64,000 nucleotides of DNA from Ruminococcus callidus ATCC 27760 (GCF_000468015.1 NZ_KI260408.1:81020-145019), one strand, 5' to 3'. Shown: positions 1-12,098, counted from the stretch's first letter. Made by a program: numbers and translations. Notes: generated by a model from the sequence alone, not told the origin.

Positions 1-536
1 TGATGTCACAGGCAGAGCACGACGTACTGGCTTCTGCAATTCTGGTAACTACCAGTGCAGAACTGGCAGAAAAGGTACAAGCAGAAATCAATCGTCAGGT
101 GCAGTATCTTTCCCGCAAGGAAATCATTGAGAAATCGATGAATGAATATGGTGCAGTTCTGCTGTGCAATACCCGTGAAGAAGCCACTGTTCTGGCAAAT
201 ATGGTTGCACCGGAACACTTGGAAGTACTTATGGAAAGCCCCATGGAACTGCTGGGAGCACTGGACAATGCCGGTTCGGTATTTCTGGGAGCATATGCAT
301 CGGAACCGCTGGGCGATTACTACGCTGGTCCGAACCACGTTCTGCCCACCAGCGGAACGGCACGGTTCTTCTCTCCACTGGGCGTACAGAGCTTTACCAA
401 ACGTTCCAGCTACACCTACTATACCAAGGACGCTCTGCATGCAGCTAAGGACGATATTGTGCTGATTGCAAACAAGGAAGGCCTGACCGCACACGCCAAT
501 GCAATTACGGTGCGGTTTGAGAAGGAAGAAAAGTAA
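1..536 (+). CDS. hisD: Histidinol dehydrogenase, C-terminal part (5' end outside the window)
   Basis: HisD catalyses the last two steps of histidine biosynthesis, the NAD-dependent oxidation of L-histidinol to L-histidine. Only about the last 177 residues are present and the reading frame enters at base 3. The visible SQAEHD motif near the left edge, the PEHLE segment and the GPNHVLPT segment are typical of the family's zinc- and substrate-binding half. The C-terminus looks complete. The stop codon TAA shares its last base with the ATG of the next gene (TAATG), so the two are probably translationally coupled. It belongs to the his operon that continues to base 4886. Confidence 0.95.
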   Translation, partial: MSQAEHDVLASAILVTTSAELAEKVQAEINRQVQYLSRKEIIEKSMNEYGAVLLCNTREEATVLANMVAPEHLEVLMESPMELLGALDNAGSVFLGAYASEPLGDYYAGPNHVLPTSGTARFFSPLGVQSFTKRSSYTYYTKDALHAAKDDIVLIANKEGLTAHANAITVRFEKEEK

Positions 537-1465
537 TGGCAATTCCAAAATATTTTGAATTTTTTGCTCCTGTTATGGAATGCCTATTAGACGAAAAAGA
601 ACATTCTACAAAAGATATTCGTAATTATTGTGTGAGTTATTATTCCATAACAGAAGAAGAACTACAAGAAAGATTAACTAGTGGACAATACAAATACAGC
701 AATAGAATTGCATGGGCAGAGATATACCTAAAGAATGCAGGTCTTATTGAAAGTCCAAGCCGATCAAAATATATAATCACAACATTAGGGAAACAAGCTG
801 CAAAAAATGGAGTACAAAATATAACTCTCGAATATCTTACACAATTTGAATCTTTTCGCCAATTCAAAGGAGAAAAAGAGCAAAAATCAATAGCTAATTC
901 TATGGACAACTCCACTTGCAATGATAGCGAATCTCCTGAATTAAGTTTGCAAGATCCTCAAGAACAGTTAGATACTATTAGTCGCCAACTTAATGAAAGT
1001 CTTGCTATTAACTTGATGCAAAAAGTTTTAAAAATGTCTCCTTATGATTTTGAAAAATTAGTTGTTCAGTTGTTGGAGAAGATGGGATATGGAGAACCTA
1101 GTGTTACAAAAAAATCGGGCGATGCTGGCATTGACGGTTCAATAAAAGCAGATAAATTTGGGTTTGATACAATTTATGTGCAAGCCAAACAATGGAAGCT
1201 AGATTCTACAGTCAGCAGACCAGAAATCCAAAAGTTTTTAGGTGCATTAGTTGGAAAAGGTGCTTCTAAAGGTTTGTTTATTACGACAGCGAAATACTCA
1301 AATGAAGCAATTCAACTTGCTAATCAAAAAATGCCACAAAAAATTGTTTTAGTAGATGGCGATATGCTAATACATTTAATGATTGAATATAATCTCGGTG
1401 TTCATATTGAAACAATATATGAGTTCAAACAGATTGATGATGCTTTCTTTGACGATGATGACTAA
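536..1465 (+). CDS. mrr: Mrr-family type IV restriction endonuclease-like protein inside the his operon
   Basis: The 309-residue protein has the layout of Mrr: an N-terminal winged-helix-like region (about residues 1-100), a polar linker, and a C-terminal PD-(D/E)XK nuclease domain (about 160-300). In the nuclease domain, FEKLVVQLLEKMGYG, then GDAGIDG, then YVQAKQW give the expected D...QxK catalytic core, so it looks intact. Mrr proteins cut methylated DNA; the target here is unknown. The gene sits between hisD and hisB, with its ATG overlapping the hisD stop by one base, and hisB keeps its own strong SD. Base composition differs sharply from the neighbours: bases 601-660 have 16 G/C of 60, against 32 of 60 at 1681-1740 in hisB. 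This suggests acquisition by transfer. Confidence 0.9.
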   Translation: MAIPKYFEFFAPVMECLLDEKEHSTKDIRNYCVSYYSITEEELQERLTSGQYKYSNRIAWAEIYLKNAGLIESPSRSKYIITTLGKQAAKNGVQNITLEYLTQFESFRQFKGEKEQKSIANSMDNSTCNDSESPELSLQDPQEQLDTISRQLNESLAINLMQKVLKMSPYDFEKLVVQLLEKMGYGEPSVTKKSGDAGIDGSIKADKFGFDTIYVQAKQWKLDSTVSRPEIQKFLGALVGKGASKGLFITTAKYSNEAIQLANQKMPQKIVLVDGDMLIHLMIEYNLGVHIETIYEFKQIDDAFFDDDD

Positions 1466-1486
1466 AAAGTATAGGGAGGAATCCAT

Positions 1487-2068
1487 ATGCGGCAAGCACA
1501 ACTTGCACGAAAGACCAAAGAAACAGACATACAGGTAGCCGTAAAACTAGACAACATAGGAACTGCCAACATCGATACCGGCATCGGCTTTTTTGACCAT
1601 ATGCTAACAGCACTGTCTGTTCACAGCGGCATCAGCATGGACATTGCCGTAAAGGGTGACCTCTATGTAGACGGACACCATACTGTAGAGGACACCGGTA
1701 TTGTTCTGGGAAAAGCACTGGGCGAGGCACTGGGCGATAAGTCTGGTATTACTCGTTACGGCAGTGCATTTATTCCCATGGACGAAGCTCTGGCATTTTG
1801 CAGTCTGGACATCAGCAACCGTCCGTTTTTGGTATTTCAGGGGACGTTCACCAATGCCATGATCGGACAGTATGATGCCTGCCTGACGGAAGAATTTTTC
1901 CGTGCCTTTGCATTCAACGCCGGCATTACGCTTCATGTGAATATGATGTATGGCTCTAACGATCACCACAAGTGTGAGGCAGCATTCAAAGCCGTTGCCC
2001 ATGCCTTAAAAACCGCGGTAACCCCGCTGGAAGCAGGAAAAACCTTGTCCACGAAAGGAGTGCTGTAA
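1487..2068 (+). CDS. hisB: Imidazoleglycerol-phosphate dehydratase
   Basis: HisB removes water from imidazole glycerol phosphate to give imidazole acetol phosphate, step 6 of histidine synthesis. The 193-residue length is that of the monofunctional bacterial enzyme without a phosphatase domain. The manganese-binding histidine motifs are visible: GFFDHML (34-40), DGHHTVED (62-69) and NDHHKCEA (158-165). The start is supported by AGGGAGGA shortly upstream of the ATG at 1487. It follows the inserted mrr gene by 21 bases and precedes hisH by 2 bases, so it is part of the his operon. No hisC is seen between hisD and hisB, although many operons carry it there. Confidence 0.97.
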   Translation: MRQAQLARKTKETDIQVAVKLDNIGTANIDTGIGFFDHMLTALSVHSGISMDIAVKGDLYVDGHHTVEDTGIVLGKALGEALGDKSGITRYGSAFIPMDEALAFCSLDISNRPFLVFQGTFTNAMIGQYDACLTEEFFRAFAFNAGITLHVNMMYGSNDHHKCEAAFKAVAHALKTAVTPLEAGKTLSTKGVL

Positions 2069-2070
2069 AC

Positions 2071-2679
2071 ATGATTGCCATTATCGACTACGGTGCCGGC
2101 AATATTTTCAGTGTAAAAAATGCACTGGACTATCTGGGATTAGCTGGCGAACTGACTTCTGATCCGGAAGCAATTCGCAAAGCAGATGCATTGATTTTGC
2201 CCGGCGTAGGGGCATTCCCCAGTGCCATGCAGATGCTGCACGACAGCGGATTGACCAACATCATTCAGGAAGAAGCTCACAAGAAACCTTTTCTGGGAAT
2301 TTGTCTGGGTATGCAGCTGATTTTTGAAAAAGGATACGAATTTGAAGAATGCAACGGTTTGGGGCTGATCCCCGGCAAAGTAGAAAAAATCGTTGCTCCG
2401 GATATGGTGATCCCACATATGGGCTGGAACAAGCTGGAAATGCAGCATGACTGTCCGATTCTCCGAAATATGCCGGAAGAATCCTATGTGTACTTTGTTC
2501 ACTCCTATCAGGCGGTAGTGCCAGACGAATATCTGGCAGCCTATGTGGAATACGGACCAGCAAAAATTCCGGCAATGGTCTATGACGGAAAAACGGTTTA
2601 CGGAGCCCAGTTCCATCCGGAAAAAAGCGGAGAGATCGGGCTGCAAATTCTGCGGAACTTTGGAGGGCTGATTCAATGA
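2071..2679 (+). CDS. hisH: Imidazole glycerol phosphate synthase, glutaminase subunit
   Basis: HisH is the class I glutamine amidotransferase subunit that passes ammonia to HisF for closing the imidazole ring. The catalytic triad is visible: Cys78 in GICLGMQ, and His182 and Glu184 in FHPEKS. The N-terminal IIDYGAGNI motif and PGVGAFP (44-50) are also diagnostic. The length of 202 residues is normal. The stop overlaps the hisA start by four bases (ATGA), which indicates translational coupling, and its partner hisF lies one gene further on. Confidence 0.97.
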   Translation: MIAIIDYGAGNIFSVKNALDYLGLAGELTSDPEAIRKADALILPGVGAFPSAMQMLHDSGLTNIIQEEAHKKPFLGICLGMQLIFEKGYEFEECNGLGLIPGKVEKIVAPDMVIPHMGWNKLEMQHDCPILRNMPEESYVYFVHSYQAVVPDEYLAAYVEYGPAKIPAMVYDGKTVYGAQFHPEKSGEIGLQILRNFGGLIQ

Positions 2680-3404
2680 TTATTTTACCAGCAATCGATA
2701 TTAAAGACGGCAATTGTGTTCGCCTGTTCAAAGGTGATTTTTCCACAGTAGAAAAAGTAGCAGCGGATCACATGGAAACTGCCAAAGGATTTGAAGCGGC
2801 AGGAGCATCATGGATTCACATGGTAGATCTGGACGGTGCCAAAGAGGGCAGACCGGTAAACCAGCATATTTATGAAGATGTTGCAGCAAAGACCGGATTG
2901 AAAGTAGAAGTCGGCGGCGGTATCCGAAATCTGGAAACCATTGACACTTATCTGAAAAGCGGTGTAGAACGTGTCATTCTGGGCTCCGCAGCATTGAAAA
3001 ATCCACAACTGGTAAAAGATGCAGTACAAAAATTTGGCAGCCAGCATATTGCAGTGGGAATCGATGCCAAGAATGGCATGGTTGCCACAGAGGGCTGGCT
3101 GGAAGAATCTGACACAGATTATATTACGCTGGCGAAAGAAATGATTGCAGTAGGCGTACAATATTTTATCGTAACCGATATTGCGAAAGACGGCACGCTT
3201 TCCGGTGTCAATCTGAAACAGCTGAAAGACTTGCGAGATGCAACCAACAGCAATTGCAACATCATTGCCAGCGGCGGTGTGCATACAATTAAAGACATTC
3301 GCGGTTGTAAGGAACTTGGACTGTATGGCACGATCTGCGGCAAGTCGATCTATAAAGGCACACTGGATCTGAAAGAAGCCATTGCTTTGGCGGAAGGGGT
3401 GTAA
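2676..3404 (+). CDS. hisA: Phosphoribosylformimino-5-aminoimidazole carboxamide ribotide isomerase
   Basis: HisA carries out the Amadori rearrangement of ProFAR to PRFAR, the substrate of HisHF. The 242-residue protein is a (beta/alpha)8 barrel with the phosphate-binding GGGIR loop (80-84) and a second SGGV loop near the C-terminus. Asp8 in PAIDIKDG and Asp130 in VGIDAKNG are the expected catalytic aspartates. The start ATG overlaps the hisH stop, and hisF begins three bases after its own stop. Confidence 0.97.
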   Translation: MIILPAIDIKDGNCVRLFKGDFSTVEKVAADHMETAKGFEAAGASWIHMVDLDGAKEGRPVNQHIYEDVAAKTGLKVEVGGGIRNLETIDTYLKSGVERVILGSAALKNPQLVKDAVQKFGSQHIAVGIDAKNGMVATEGWLEESDTDYITLAKEMIAVGVQYFIVTDIAKDGTLSGVNLKQLKDLRDATNSNCNIIASGGVHTIKDIRGCKELGLYGTICGKSIYKGTLDLKEAIALAEGV

Positions 3405-3407
3405 CAT

Positions 3408-4163
3408 ATGCTGGCAAAACGAATTATTCCTTGTCTGGACGTGCGAAACGGAAAAGTGGTCAAAGGTGTAAACTTTGAGGGAATCAAAGATGTTGGCGAT
3501 CCGGTAGAATGTGCCTACGCCTATAACCAACAGGGTGCAGATGAAATTGTCTTTTACGATATTACTGCGTCTTACGAGGGCAGAGGCGTGATGCTGGACG
3601 TGGTACGGGAAACAGCAAAAAAAGTTTTCGTTCCGCTGACCGTTGGCGGCGGCATTAAAACCGTCGATGACATTCGTGAAACACTCCGTGCCGGTGCAGA
3701 TAAAGTTTCTGTCAATTCACAGGCAGTGCAAAATCCTCAGCTTATCAAAGACGGGGCAGACATTTTCGGCTGCCAGTGCATTTGCGTGGGAATTGATGCC
3801 AAGAAAGTCGGCGAAAATCAATGGACAGTTTTCATTAACGGTGGCCGTGTAGACATGCACTTGGATTTGATCGACTGGGTAAAACAGTGCGAACAGCTGG
3901 GTGCCGGAGAAATCTGCCTGAACTCCATTGACACAGACGGTGTTCGCGGCGGATTTGATTTACCAATGCTGAAGGCGGTTTGTGATGCTGTACAAATTCC
4001 GGTTATTGCCAGCGGCGGTGCCGGAAAGTTGTCCGACTTTGCAGAAGCATTTCTGAAAACTGGTTGTTCCGCAGCACTGGCAGCATCGTTGTTCCATTTC
4101 CGCGAACTGACTGTACAGGAAGTCAAGGCAGACTGCCGTGCAAAGGGAATTCCTATGCGATAA
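3408..4163 (+). CDS. hisF: Imidazole glycerol phosphate synthase, cyclase subunit
   Basis: HisF is the barrel subunit that uses ammonia from HisH to turn PRFAR into imidazole glycerol phosphate and AICAR. The 251-residue sequence begins with the typical [13 protein letters not shown], giving catalytic Asp11, with the second catalytic Asp130 in VGIDAKK. Glycine-rich phosphate loops (VGGGI, near 80, and ASGGAG, near 203) are present. It is related to HisA by ancient duplication, and the sequence clearly fits HisF rather than HisA. A GGGGTG stretch ahead of the ATG serves as SD. Confidence 0.97.
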   Translation: MLAKRIIPCLDVRNGKVVKGVNFEGIKDVGDPVECAYAYNQQGADEIVFYDITASYEGRGVMLDVVRETAKKVFVPLTVGGGIKTVDDIRETLRAGADKVSVNSQAVQNPQLIKDGADIFGCQCICVGIDAKKVGENQWTVFINGGRVDMHLDLIDWVKQCEQLGAGEICLNSIDTDGVRGGFDLPMLKAVCDAVQIPVIASGGAGKLSDFAEAFLKTGCSAALAASLFHFRELTVQEVKADCRAKGIPMR

Positions 4164-4186
4164 CGATTTGAGGAGAACATTGCACT

Positions 4187-4552
4187 ATGATTTTTCTCAT
4201 TTTCTGCGTACTTTGTATTCCTATTATTCAACTGATAGGTGGCTGGTGCATGCGATACCACACACCAAAGAAAATCAATAGCTGGATTGGCTATCGCACC
4301 ACAAATGCAACGAAAAATGCAGATACATGGAAACTTGCCAATCAGTATTGCGGCAAGCTTTGGCTGATGATCGGAACAGTTTCGCTGATTCTTTCTGCGA
4401 TTATTAGTTTTAGCTGTCTGTTCTTTTCCAAAAAAATTGCCGCCATTTTGATACCGGGAATGATTAGCGTACAGACACTTGTACTTCTGCTGACAATTCC
4501 TTTTGTAGAAGCCAAATTAAAAAGGGAGAACACTTCACATGATAAAAATTGA
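4187..4552 (+). CDS. Small SdpI-like integral membrane protein within the his operon
   Basis: This is a 121-residue membrane protein with three hydrophobic segments: the N-terminus (about 1-20), about 60-85 and about 88-108. Between the first two lies the [20 protein letters not shown] segment, which matches the GYRT..S.KN...W..A signature of the SdpI family. SdpI itself is an immunity and signalling protein against the SDP toxin in Bacillus, but most family members have no known role, and none should be assumed here. A GAGGAG precedes the ATG at an 11-base distance. The end overlaps the hisI start by 14 bases, so the gene is embedded in the his transcript. Confidence 0.75.
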   Translation: MIFLIFCVLCIPIIQLIGGWCMRYHTPKKINSWIGYRTTNATKNADTWKLANQYCGKLWLMIGTVSLILSAIISFSCLFFSKKIAAILIPGMISVQTLVLLLTIPFVEAKLKRENTSHDKN

Positions 4553-4886
4553 CATCAACGATCTGGACAAATATTTCCAGAAAGGTGAACTGATTCCGGC
4601 AATCGCATTTGATGTGGATACTAAAACCGTACTGATGCTGGCATACATGAATCGGGAAAGCTTACGGAAAACACTGGAAACCGGATACACATGGTACTGG
4701 AGCCGTTCCAGACAGGAACTTTGGAACAAGGGTGCCACCAGCGGGCACTTACAGAAAGTCATTTCTATTTACAGCGACTGCGACAATGATACGCTTTTGC
4801 TGAATGTCAAGCAGACCGGTGTGGCATGCCATACCGGCTCATACAGCTGCTTTTTCAATGAAATGTACCAAAGCGAAGAAGACTGA
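4539..4886 (+). CDS. hisI: Phosphoribosyl-AMP cyclohydrolase (HisI without HisE)
   Basis: HisI opens the purine ring of phosphoribosyl-AMP, step 3 of histidine synthesis. The 115 residues cover only the HisI domain; the pyrophosphohydrolase HisE that is often fused behind it is missing, so hisE must lie elsewhere if the pathway is complete. Diagnostic segments are [24 protein letters not shown], the metal-binding DCDNDTLL and the cysteine motif ACHTGSYSC. Its start lies inside the end of the preceding membrane protein gene, with GGGAG as SD. It is the last gene of the operon; a hairpin terminator follows at 4978. Confidence 0.96.
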   Translation: MIKIDINDLDKYFQKGELIPAIAFDVDTKTVLMLAYMNRESLRKTLETGYTWYWSRSRQELWNKGATSGHLQKVISIYSDCDNDTLLLNVKQTGVACHTGSYSCFFNEMYQSEED

Positions 4887-4977
4887 CATTTTAGAAAACG
4901 CTACATATAGCTGCATATATAAGATATGCATACAAATCTGTCAGAACAGGCTCTTTCTTAATCCAAGTCGAAAAATG

Positions 4978-5010
4978 CCGTGCAGGACAAATCCTGTGCG
5001 GTTATTTTTT
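4978..5010 (+). terminator. Intrinsic terminator of the his operon
   Basis: A 10-pair stem (CCGTGCAGGA with TCCTGTGCGG, two G-T pairs) closes a four-base CAAA loop and is followed by TTATTTTTT. It lies 92 bases after the hisI stop. Confidence 0.85.
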
Positions 5011-5097
5011 GGACGGATAGTCACAAATGGGAGAACTCCTGAATACACTGTAGAGAAGCATTTATCATGCTTGACAGTGATAAAAGGAGGTTTCGCT

Positions 5098-5865
5098 ATG
5101 AACCAGCATCATTCTTTGCCGGAATCGTGTGCAAATACAGTTCCGATCAAAGTCAACCGCGTGTTTGACAGCTGCAGCGACAGAGATTGTTTCTCAAATA
5201 TCCAGATTCTCATGGACGGAGGAGCACTGCCGGAGAATATTACAATGGTCAAAAGCCGGTGCGTTCGTGTGTCCGACATCTGCATGAATATTGAACCAGT
5301 ACCGTTCAACCGCGGGTTCTATTCTATTGACTTGACCTATACGTTTCGGATAGAATTCATGGCATATGAACGGGCATGCAGCAGTCCTGTGCTCCTGACC
5401 GGAACAGCCTATGCCAGCAAAAATGCGATTCTCTACGGCGGTGAAAGCAACACTCAGACATTTTTCAGCAGCGAAGAACAGCTGGGAGATACCAATGCCT
5501 GCTGTGAAACTGTAAATCTGCCCACAGCAGCTGTACAGGTCGTTGCTCCTATCGCATTGGAAGCCAGAATTGGTTCTGTTTGCGGCTCTGACGGCACAAC
5601 ACCAGTTCGCACAGTTATTATGACGCTGGGACTTTTCTCGGTTGTAGAAGTTTTTCGTCCCGTAACCATTCTGGTGCCCACGTATGAGTACACCATTCCC
5701 GCAAAGGAATGTCATACCGACACCGAATCTCCCTGTGCTGTTTTTGACAAGATTCGGTTTCCGGCAGAAGAATTTTCACCGTCGGCACTGGACACCATTC
5801 CCAAAGAGAAGTGCTGCGGCTGCAATGAACTAACAGAAAACGACGAAAATTCTACATTGGAATAA
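5098..5865 (+). CDS. Conserved clostridial protein of unknown function
   Basis: The product has 255 residues counted from the ATG at 5098, which has an ideal AAAGGAGG eight bases upstream. The frame is open further upstream to 4804, but that part runs through the his terminator and has no SD. The protein is cysteine-rich, with the N-terminal VNRVFDSCSDRDC motif, then NIEPVPFNRGFYSIDLTYTF, GLFSVVEVFRPV and a C-terminal CCGCNE. It has no signal peptide or membrane segment. I recognise it as a family conserved across Clostridia (from memory, no search run), for which I know no function. Its neighbour yunB is a sporulation gene, so a sporulation link is possible but unproven. Confidence 0.7.
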   Translation: MNQHHSLPESCANTVPIKVNRVFDSCSDRDCFSNIQILMDGGALPENITMVKSRCVRVSDICMNIEPVPFNRGFYSIDLTYTFRIEFMAYERACSSPVLLTGTAYASKNAILYGGESNTQTFFSSEEQLGDTNACCETVNLPTAAVQVVAPIALEARIGSVCGSDGTTPVRTVIMTLGLFSVVEVFRPVTILVPTYEYTIPAKECHTDTESPCAVFDKIRFPAEEFSPSALDTIPKEKCCGCNELTENDENSTLE

Positions 5866-5869
5866 ACAG

Positions 5870-5925
5870 ACAACACCGCCCAGAGCTCGCCTAAGGGCTT
5901 TGCACAATTTTTATGTGGTGTTGCC
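5870..5925. repeat. Dispersed palindromic repeat, copy 1 (diverged)
   Basis: An ACAACACCGC left end and a GTGGTGTTGCC right end form the outer inverted repeat of the family described at 28890. The centre differs from other copies. It lies directly behind the preceding gene and could act as its terminator. Confidence 0.55.
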
Positions 5926-6002
5926 TTTGATCTTATCCAACGCGTACAGGCAAACGGGCGGCAGTTTTGTCGCCCGTTCCTTATTTCAAAGGGGTTTCTC
6001 AC

Positions 6003-8806
<2,804 letters not shown>

Positions 8807-8839
8807 ATTCTTGCGTGCTCTGTGAAAGGAACGATAACC

Positions 8840-9109
8840 ATGAAAATTGATATTGCACATATTGCAAAACTTTCCCGACTGCATATCGAGCCGGAGAAAA
8901 TGGACAAGTTTGAAAAAGATATGGCTGCCATTGTAGATATGGTAGACCGTCTGCCGGACGTGGAAGACGAACTGACACTGGACGCAGAACACCCCATGAA
9001 ATTGCGGGAAGATGTTGCGGTGGAACATAAATTCCGCCGTGAAGAAATGCTGGCAAATGCACCAGTGGTACAGTCTGGCTGTCTGGTTGTTCCGAAAACG
9101 GTAGAATAA
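8840..9109 (+). CDS. gatC: Aspartyl/glutamyl-tRNA amidotransferase subunit C, first copy
   Basis: GatC is the small helical subunit that wraps around and stabilises GatA in the GatCAB amidotransferase. The 89-residue product shows the family pattern [12 protein letters not shown] near the N-terminus and a C-terminal LVVPKTVE. The ATG at 8840 has AAAGGA upstream; an in-frame GTG at 8822 overlaps that SD and is less likely. It follows ligA by 33 bases and precedes gatA by 13 bases. A second gatC with only moderate similarity lies at 44085. Confidence 0.95.
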   Translation: MKIDIAHIAKLSRLHIEPEKMDKFEKDMAAIVDMVDRLPDVEDELTLDAEHPMKLREDVAVEHKFRREEMLANAPVVQSGCLVVPKTVE

Positions 9110-9122
9110 GGAGGAGATACAC

Positions 9123-10583
9123 ATGAAGCTGTATGAGAAAAATGCCGCAGAACTGTCTGCAATGCTGCAAAAAAAAGAATGCAGTGCAGTTGAACTGACG
9201 CAGGACGTTCTGGAACGTATCGAAGAAAAAGAATCTGCTGTCGGTGCCTATGTAACACGTTGCGAAGATTGTCTGGATCGGGCAAAGGCAGTAGACGATG
9301 CACGTGCTGCCGGAAAAGAACTGCACCCGCTGGCTGGTATTCCAATTGGCATCAAAGACAACATTTCCACTAAAGGAATTCGTACTACCTGTTCTTCCAA
9401 AATGCTTGGAAACTATGTGCCGCCTTTTGATGCAACAGTAATGCAGCCGGTTCGTGAAGCTGGAATGGTGATCACCGGTAAGATGAACATGGACGAGTTC
9501 GCCATGGGTTCTTCCACGGAAACTTCCTATTTCCACACTACACATAATCCGCACAATCTGGAGTGCGTACCAGGCGGTTCGTCTGGCGGCAGTGCCGCAG
9601 CAGTAGCTGCCGGTGAAGCAATCCTCACACTGGGTTCAGATACCGGCGGATCGATTCGTCAGCCTGCTTCCCTCTGCGGTGTTGTAGGACTGAAGCCGAC
9701 CTACGGCAGCGTTTCTCGTTATGGTCTGGTGGCATTTGCTTCCTCTCTGGATCAGATCGGTCCGTTCGGAAAGTCGGTCAAAGATGTTGCCCTGCTGCAA
9801 AGCCTGATTCAGGGACATGACAACATGGACGCCACTTCTGCATATCGGACATACACTAATCTGTATGACAATCTGAACGGCAACGTACAGGGTCTGCGTA
9901 TCGGTGTTCCGAAAGAATATTTCGGTGAGGGTATCGATGCAGAAGTCAAGACTGCTGTGCATGCTGCGATCCAGCTGCTGGAGCAGAACGGTGCTACTGT
10001 AAAGGAAATTTCTCTCCCCAGCACAGAATATGCGATCAATACTTACTACATCATTGCTTCTGCTGAAGCTTCTTCCAATCTGGCAAGATTTGACGGTGTA
10101 AAGTATGGCTTCCGTGCAGAAAATTATGATGGTCTGACAGACATGTATGAAAAGACCAGAAGTGAAGGTTTTGGCGATGAAGTAAAGCGTCGGATTATGC
10201 TGGGCACATTCGTGTTAAGTTCCGGTTTCTATGATGCGTACTATAAAAAAGCAAAACTGGTACAGCGTCGCATCGGTCAGGAATTTGCAGCAGCATTTCA
10301 GGATTGTGATGTAATTCTGACACCAACTGCACCTTCTGCCGCATTCAAGATCGGTGAAAATATTGGTGATCCGTTGAAAATGTACTACAGCGATGTCTGC
10401 ACAGTCACTGTCAACATTGCAGGTCTGCCGGCTGTCAGTGTTCCCTGCGGAAAGTCTGCTTCCGGTCTGCCGCTGGGTATGCAGCTGATCGGTAACAAGT
10501 TTGCAGAACAGACCATTCTGAACGCAGCATATGGTTATGAACAGCTGGTCGGCGGATTTCACGCCATTGCAGAAACCCTTTGA
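9123..10583 (+). CDS. gatA: Aspartyl/glutamyl-tRNA amidotransferase subunit A, first copy
   Basis: GatA is the amidase-signature subunit that releases ammonia from glutamine for amidation of Glu-tRNA(Gln) or Asp-tRNA(Asn). The Ser-cisSer-Lys triad is visible as Lys78 (GIKDN), Ser153 (PGGSSGGS) and Ser177 (SDTGGSIRQ). The length of 486 residues is typical. AAGGAGGAG lies upstream of the ATG. It is part of ligA-gatC-gatA-gatB. The paralogue at 44455 has the same triad positions. Confidence 0.97.
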   Translation: MKLYEKNAAELSAMLQKKECSAVELTQDVLERIEEKESAVGAYVTRCEDCLDRAKAVDDARAAGKELHPLAGIPIGIKDNISTKGIRTTCSSKMLGNYVPPFDATVMQPVREAGMVITGKMNMDEFAMGSSTETSYFHTTHNPHNLECVPGGSSGGSAAAVAAGEAILTLGSDTGGSIRQPASLCGVVGLKPTYGSVSRYGLVAFASSLDQIGPFGKSVKDVALLQSLIQGHDNMDATSAYRTYTNLYDNLNGNVQGLRIGVPKEYFGEGIDAEVKTAVHAAIQLLEQNGATVKEISLPSTEYAINTYYIIASAEASSNLARFDGVKYGFRAENYDGLTDMYEKTRSEGFGDEVKRRIMLGTFVLSSGFYDAYYKKAKLVQRRIGQEFAAAFQDCDVILTPTAPSAAFKIGENIGDPLKMYYSDVCTVTVNIAGLPAVSVPCGKSASGLPLGMQLIGNKFAEQTILNAAYGYEQLVGGFHAIAETL

Positions 10584-10600
10584 GCAGGAGGAAGAAATCA

Positions 10601-12037
10601 ATGAAAGATTATGAAATTGTCGTTGGACTGGAAGTCCACGCAGAACTGAATACCAAATCTAAAATTTACTGCAACTGCCGTAACGCATTTGGTCTGGAAG
10701 TCAACACACAGGTTTGCCCTGTCTGCATGGGCATGCCGGGTACATTGCCGACACTGAATGAAAAAGTGGTAGAATATGCAATCAAAATGGGACATGCTAT
10801 GCACTGCCAGATCAACGGTGTTTGCAAACAGGACAGAAAGAATTACTTCTATCCGGATCTGCCGAAGGCATACCAGATTTCTCAAGCAGAAGTACCGCTT
10901 TGCGGAAAGGGTTATCTGGACGTTATGGTAGACGGACAGATGAAGAGAATTGGCGTAACCCGTATCCATATCGAAGAAGATGCCGGAAAGCTGCTGCATG
11001 ACGAGTCTTTCTCTGGTTCCCTGGTCGACCTGAACCGCTGCGGCGTGCCGCTGATCGAAATCGTATCCGAACCGGATATTCGCAGCAGTGCCGAAGCCAA
11101 GGCATATCTGGAAACCATCAAATCAATTTTGCAGTATCTGAACATTTCAGACTGCAAGATGCAGGAGGGTTCCATTCGCTGCGATGTCAATGTTTCTGTT
11201 CGTGAAAAAGGTGCAACCGAATTTGGTACCCGCTGTGAAATGAAAAATGTCAACAGTTTCAGTGCAGCTGTTCGCGGCATCGAATATGAGGCAAAACGCC
11301 AGATAGAAATTCTGGAAGCCGGCGGTACCATTGCACAGGAAACCCGTCGTTGGGACGATGTCAAGGGTATGAGCATTGTTATGCGTTCAAAGGAAGATGC
11401 TCAGGATTACCGGTATTTCCCGGAGCCGGATCTGCTGACCATTGTAGTGCCGGAAGAAAAGATTCAGGCACTGAAGGAAAGTATTCCGGAATTGCCGAAT
11501 GTAAAGCTGCAGCGGTATGTTTTCGACTTCGGTCTTTCCCAGACAGATGCCACACTGATTGCAGAAGACATTTCTCGTTCTAAGATGTTCGATGCCTGCG
11601 TTGCACTGGGCACCTGCAAGCCCAAGAGCATCAGCAACTGGATTCTGGCAGATATTGCAAAGTATACCAACGAAACCGGAAAGTCTATTGAAGAAACAGC
11701 TCTGACACCAGAACATCTGACTTCTTTGATTGAGCAGGTGGAAAAAGGCGTTATCTCCAACGCTTCTGCAAAGAAAGTGTTTGCTGTAATTGTAAAAGAA
11801 GATAAGGATCCGCTTGCCATTATCGAAGAAAAGGGCATGAAGCAGAATTCGGACACCGGCTTCTTGGAACAGCTGGCAAAGGACGTACTGGCTCAAAACG
11901 AAAAGTCTGTAACCGATTACAAAAACGGAAAAACCAATGCACTGGGCTATCTGGTCGGTCAGTGTATGAAGGCATCTAAGGGCAAGGCAAATCCGGGTAT
12001 TGTCAAGGAAATTGTCACCAAAATGCTAAATGCATAA
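10601..12037 (+). CDS. gatB: Aspartyl/glutamyl-tRNA amidotransferase subunit B, first copy
   Basis: GatB binds the mischarged tRNA, phosphorylates the acyl group and amidates it with ammonia from GatA. The 478-residue protein has the N-terminal GLEVHAELNTKSK motif, zinc-binding cysteines (CNC and CPVCMGMPG, about residues 24-47), the YFYPDLPKAYQISQ segment and a C-terminal YqeY-like tail. The ATG at 10601 follows AGGAGGAAG. Unlike the copy at 45927 it ends after the tail domain with no fusion. A strong hairpin terminator follows at 12099. Confidence 0.97.
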   Translation: MKDYEIVVGLEVHAELNTKSKIYCNCRNAFGLEVNTQVCPVCMGMPGTLPTLNEKVVEYAIKMGHAMHCQINGVCKQDRKNYFYPDLPKAYQISQAEVPLCGKGYLDVMVDGQMKRIGVTRIHIEEDAGKLLHDESFSGSLVDLNRCGVPLIEIVSEPDIRSSAEAKAYLETIKSILQYLNISDCKMQEGSIRCDVNVSVREKGATEFGTRCEMKNVNSFSAAVRGIEYEAKRQIEILEAGGTIAQETRRWDDVKGMSIVMRSKEDAQDYRYFPEPDLLTIVVPEEKIQALKESIPELPNVKLQRYVFDFGLSQTDATLIAEDISRSKMFDACVALGTCKPKSISNWILADIAKYTNETGKSIEETALTPEHLTSLIEQVEKGVISNASAKKVFAVIVKEDKDPLAIIEEKGMKQNSDTGFLEQLAKDVLAQNEKSVTDYKNGKTNALGYLVGQCMKASKGKANPGIVKEIVTKMLNA

Positions 12038-12098
12038 TCACACATTCGAAAGCACATGATAGAATGCATTTTCTATTTCATGAGAATACATTCTAAAA

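Noticed and set aside
2808..3530. Minus-strand open frames opposite hisA and hisF
   Set aside because: They are shadows of the his genes; composition and lack of SD argue against them.
4804..5097. N-terminal extension of the protein at 5098
   Set aside because: It crosses the his terminator and part of hisI, has no SD, and the ATG at 5098 has an ideal one.
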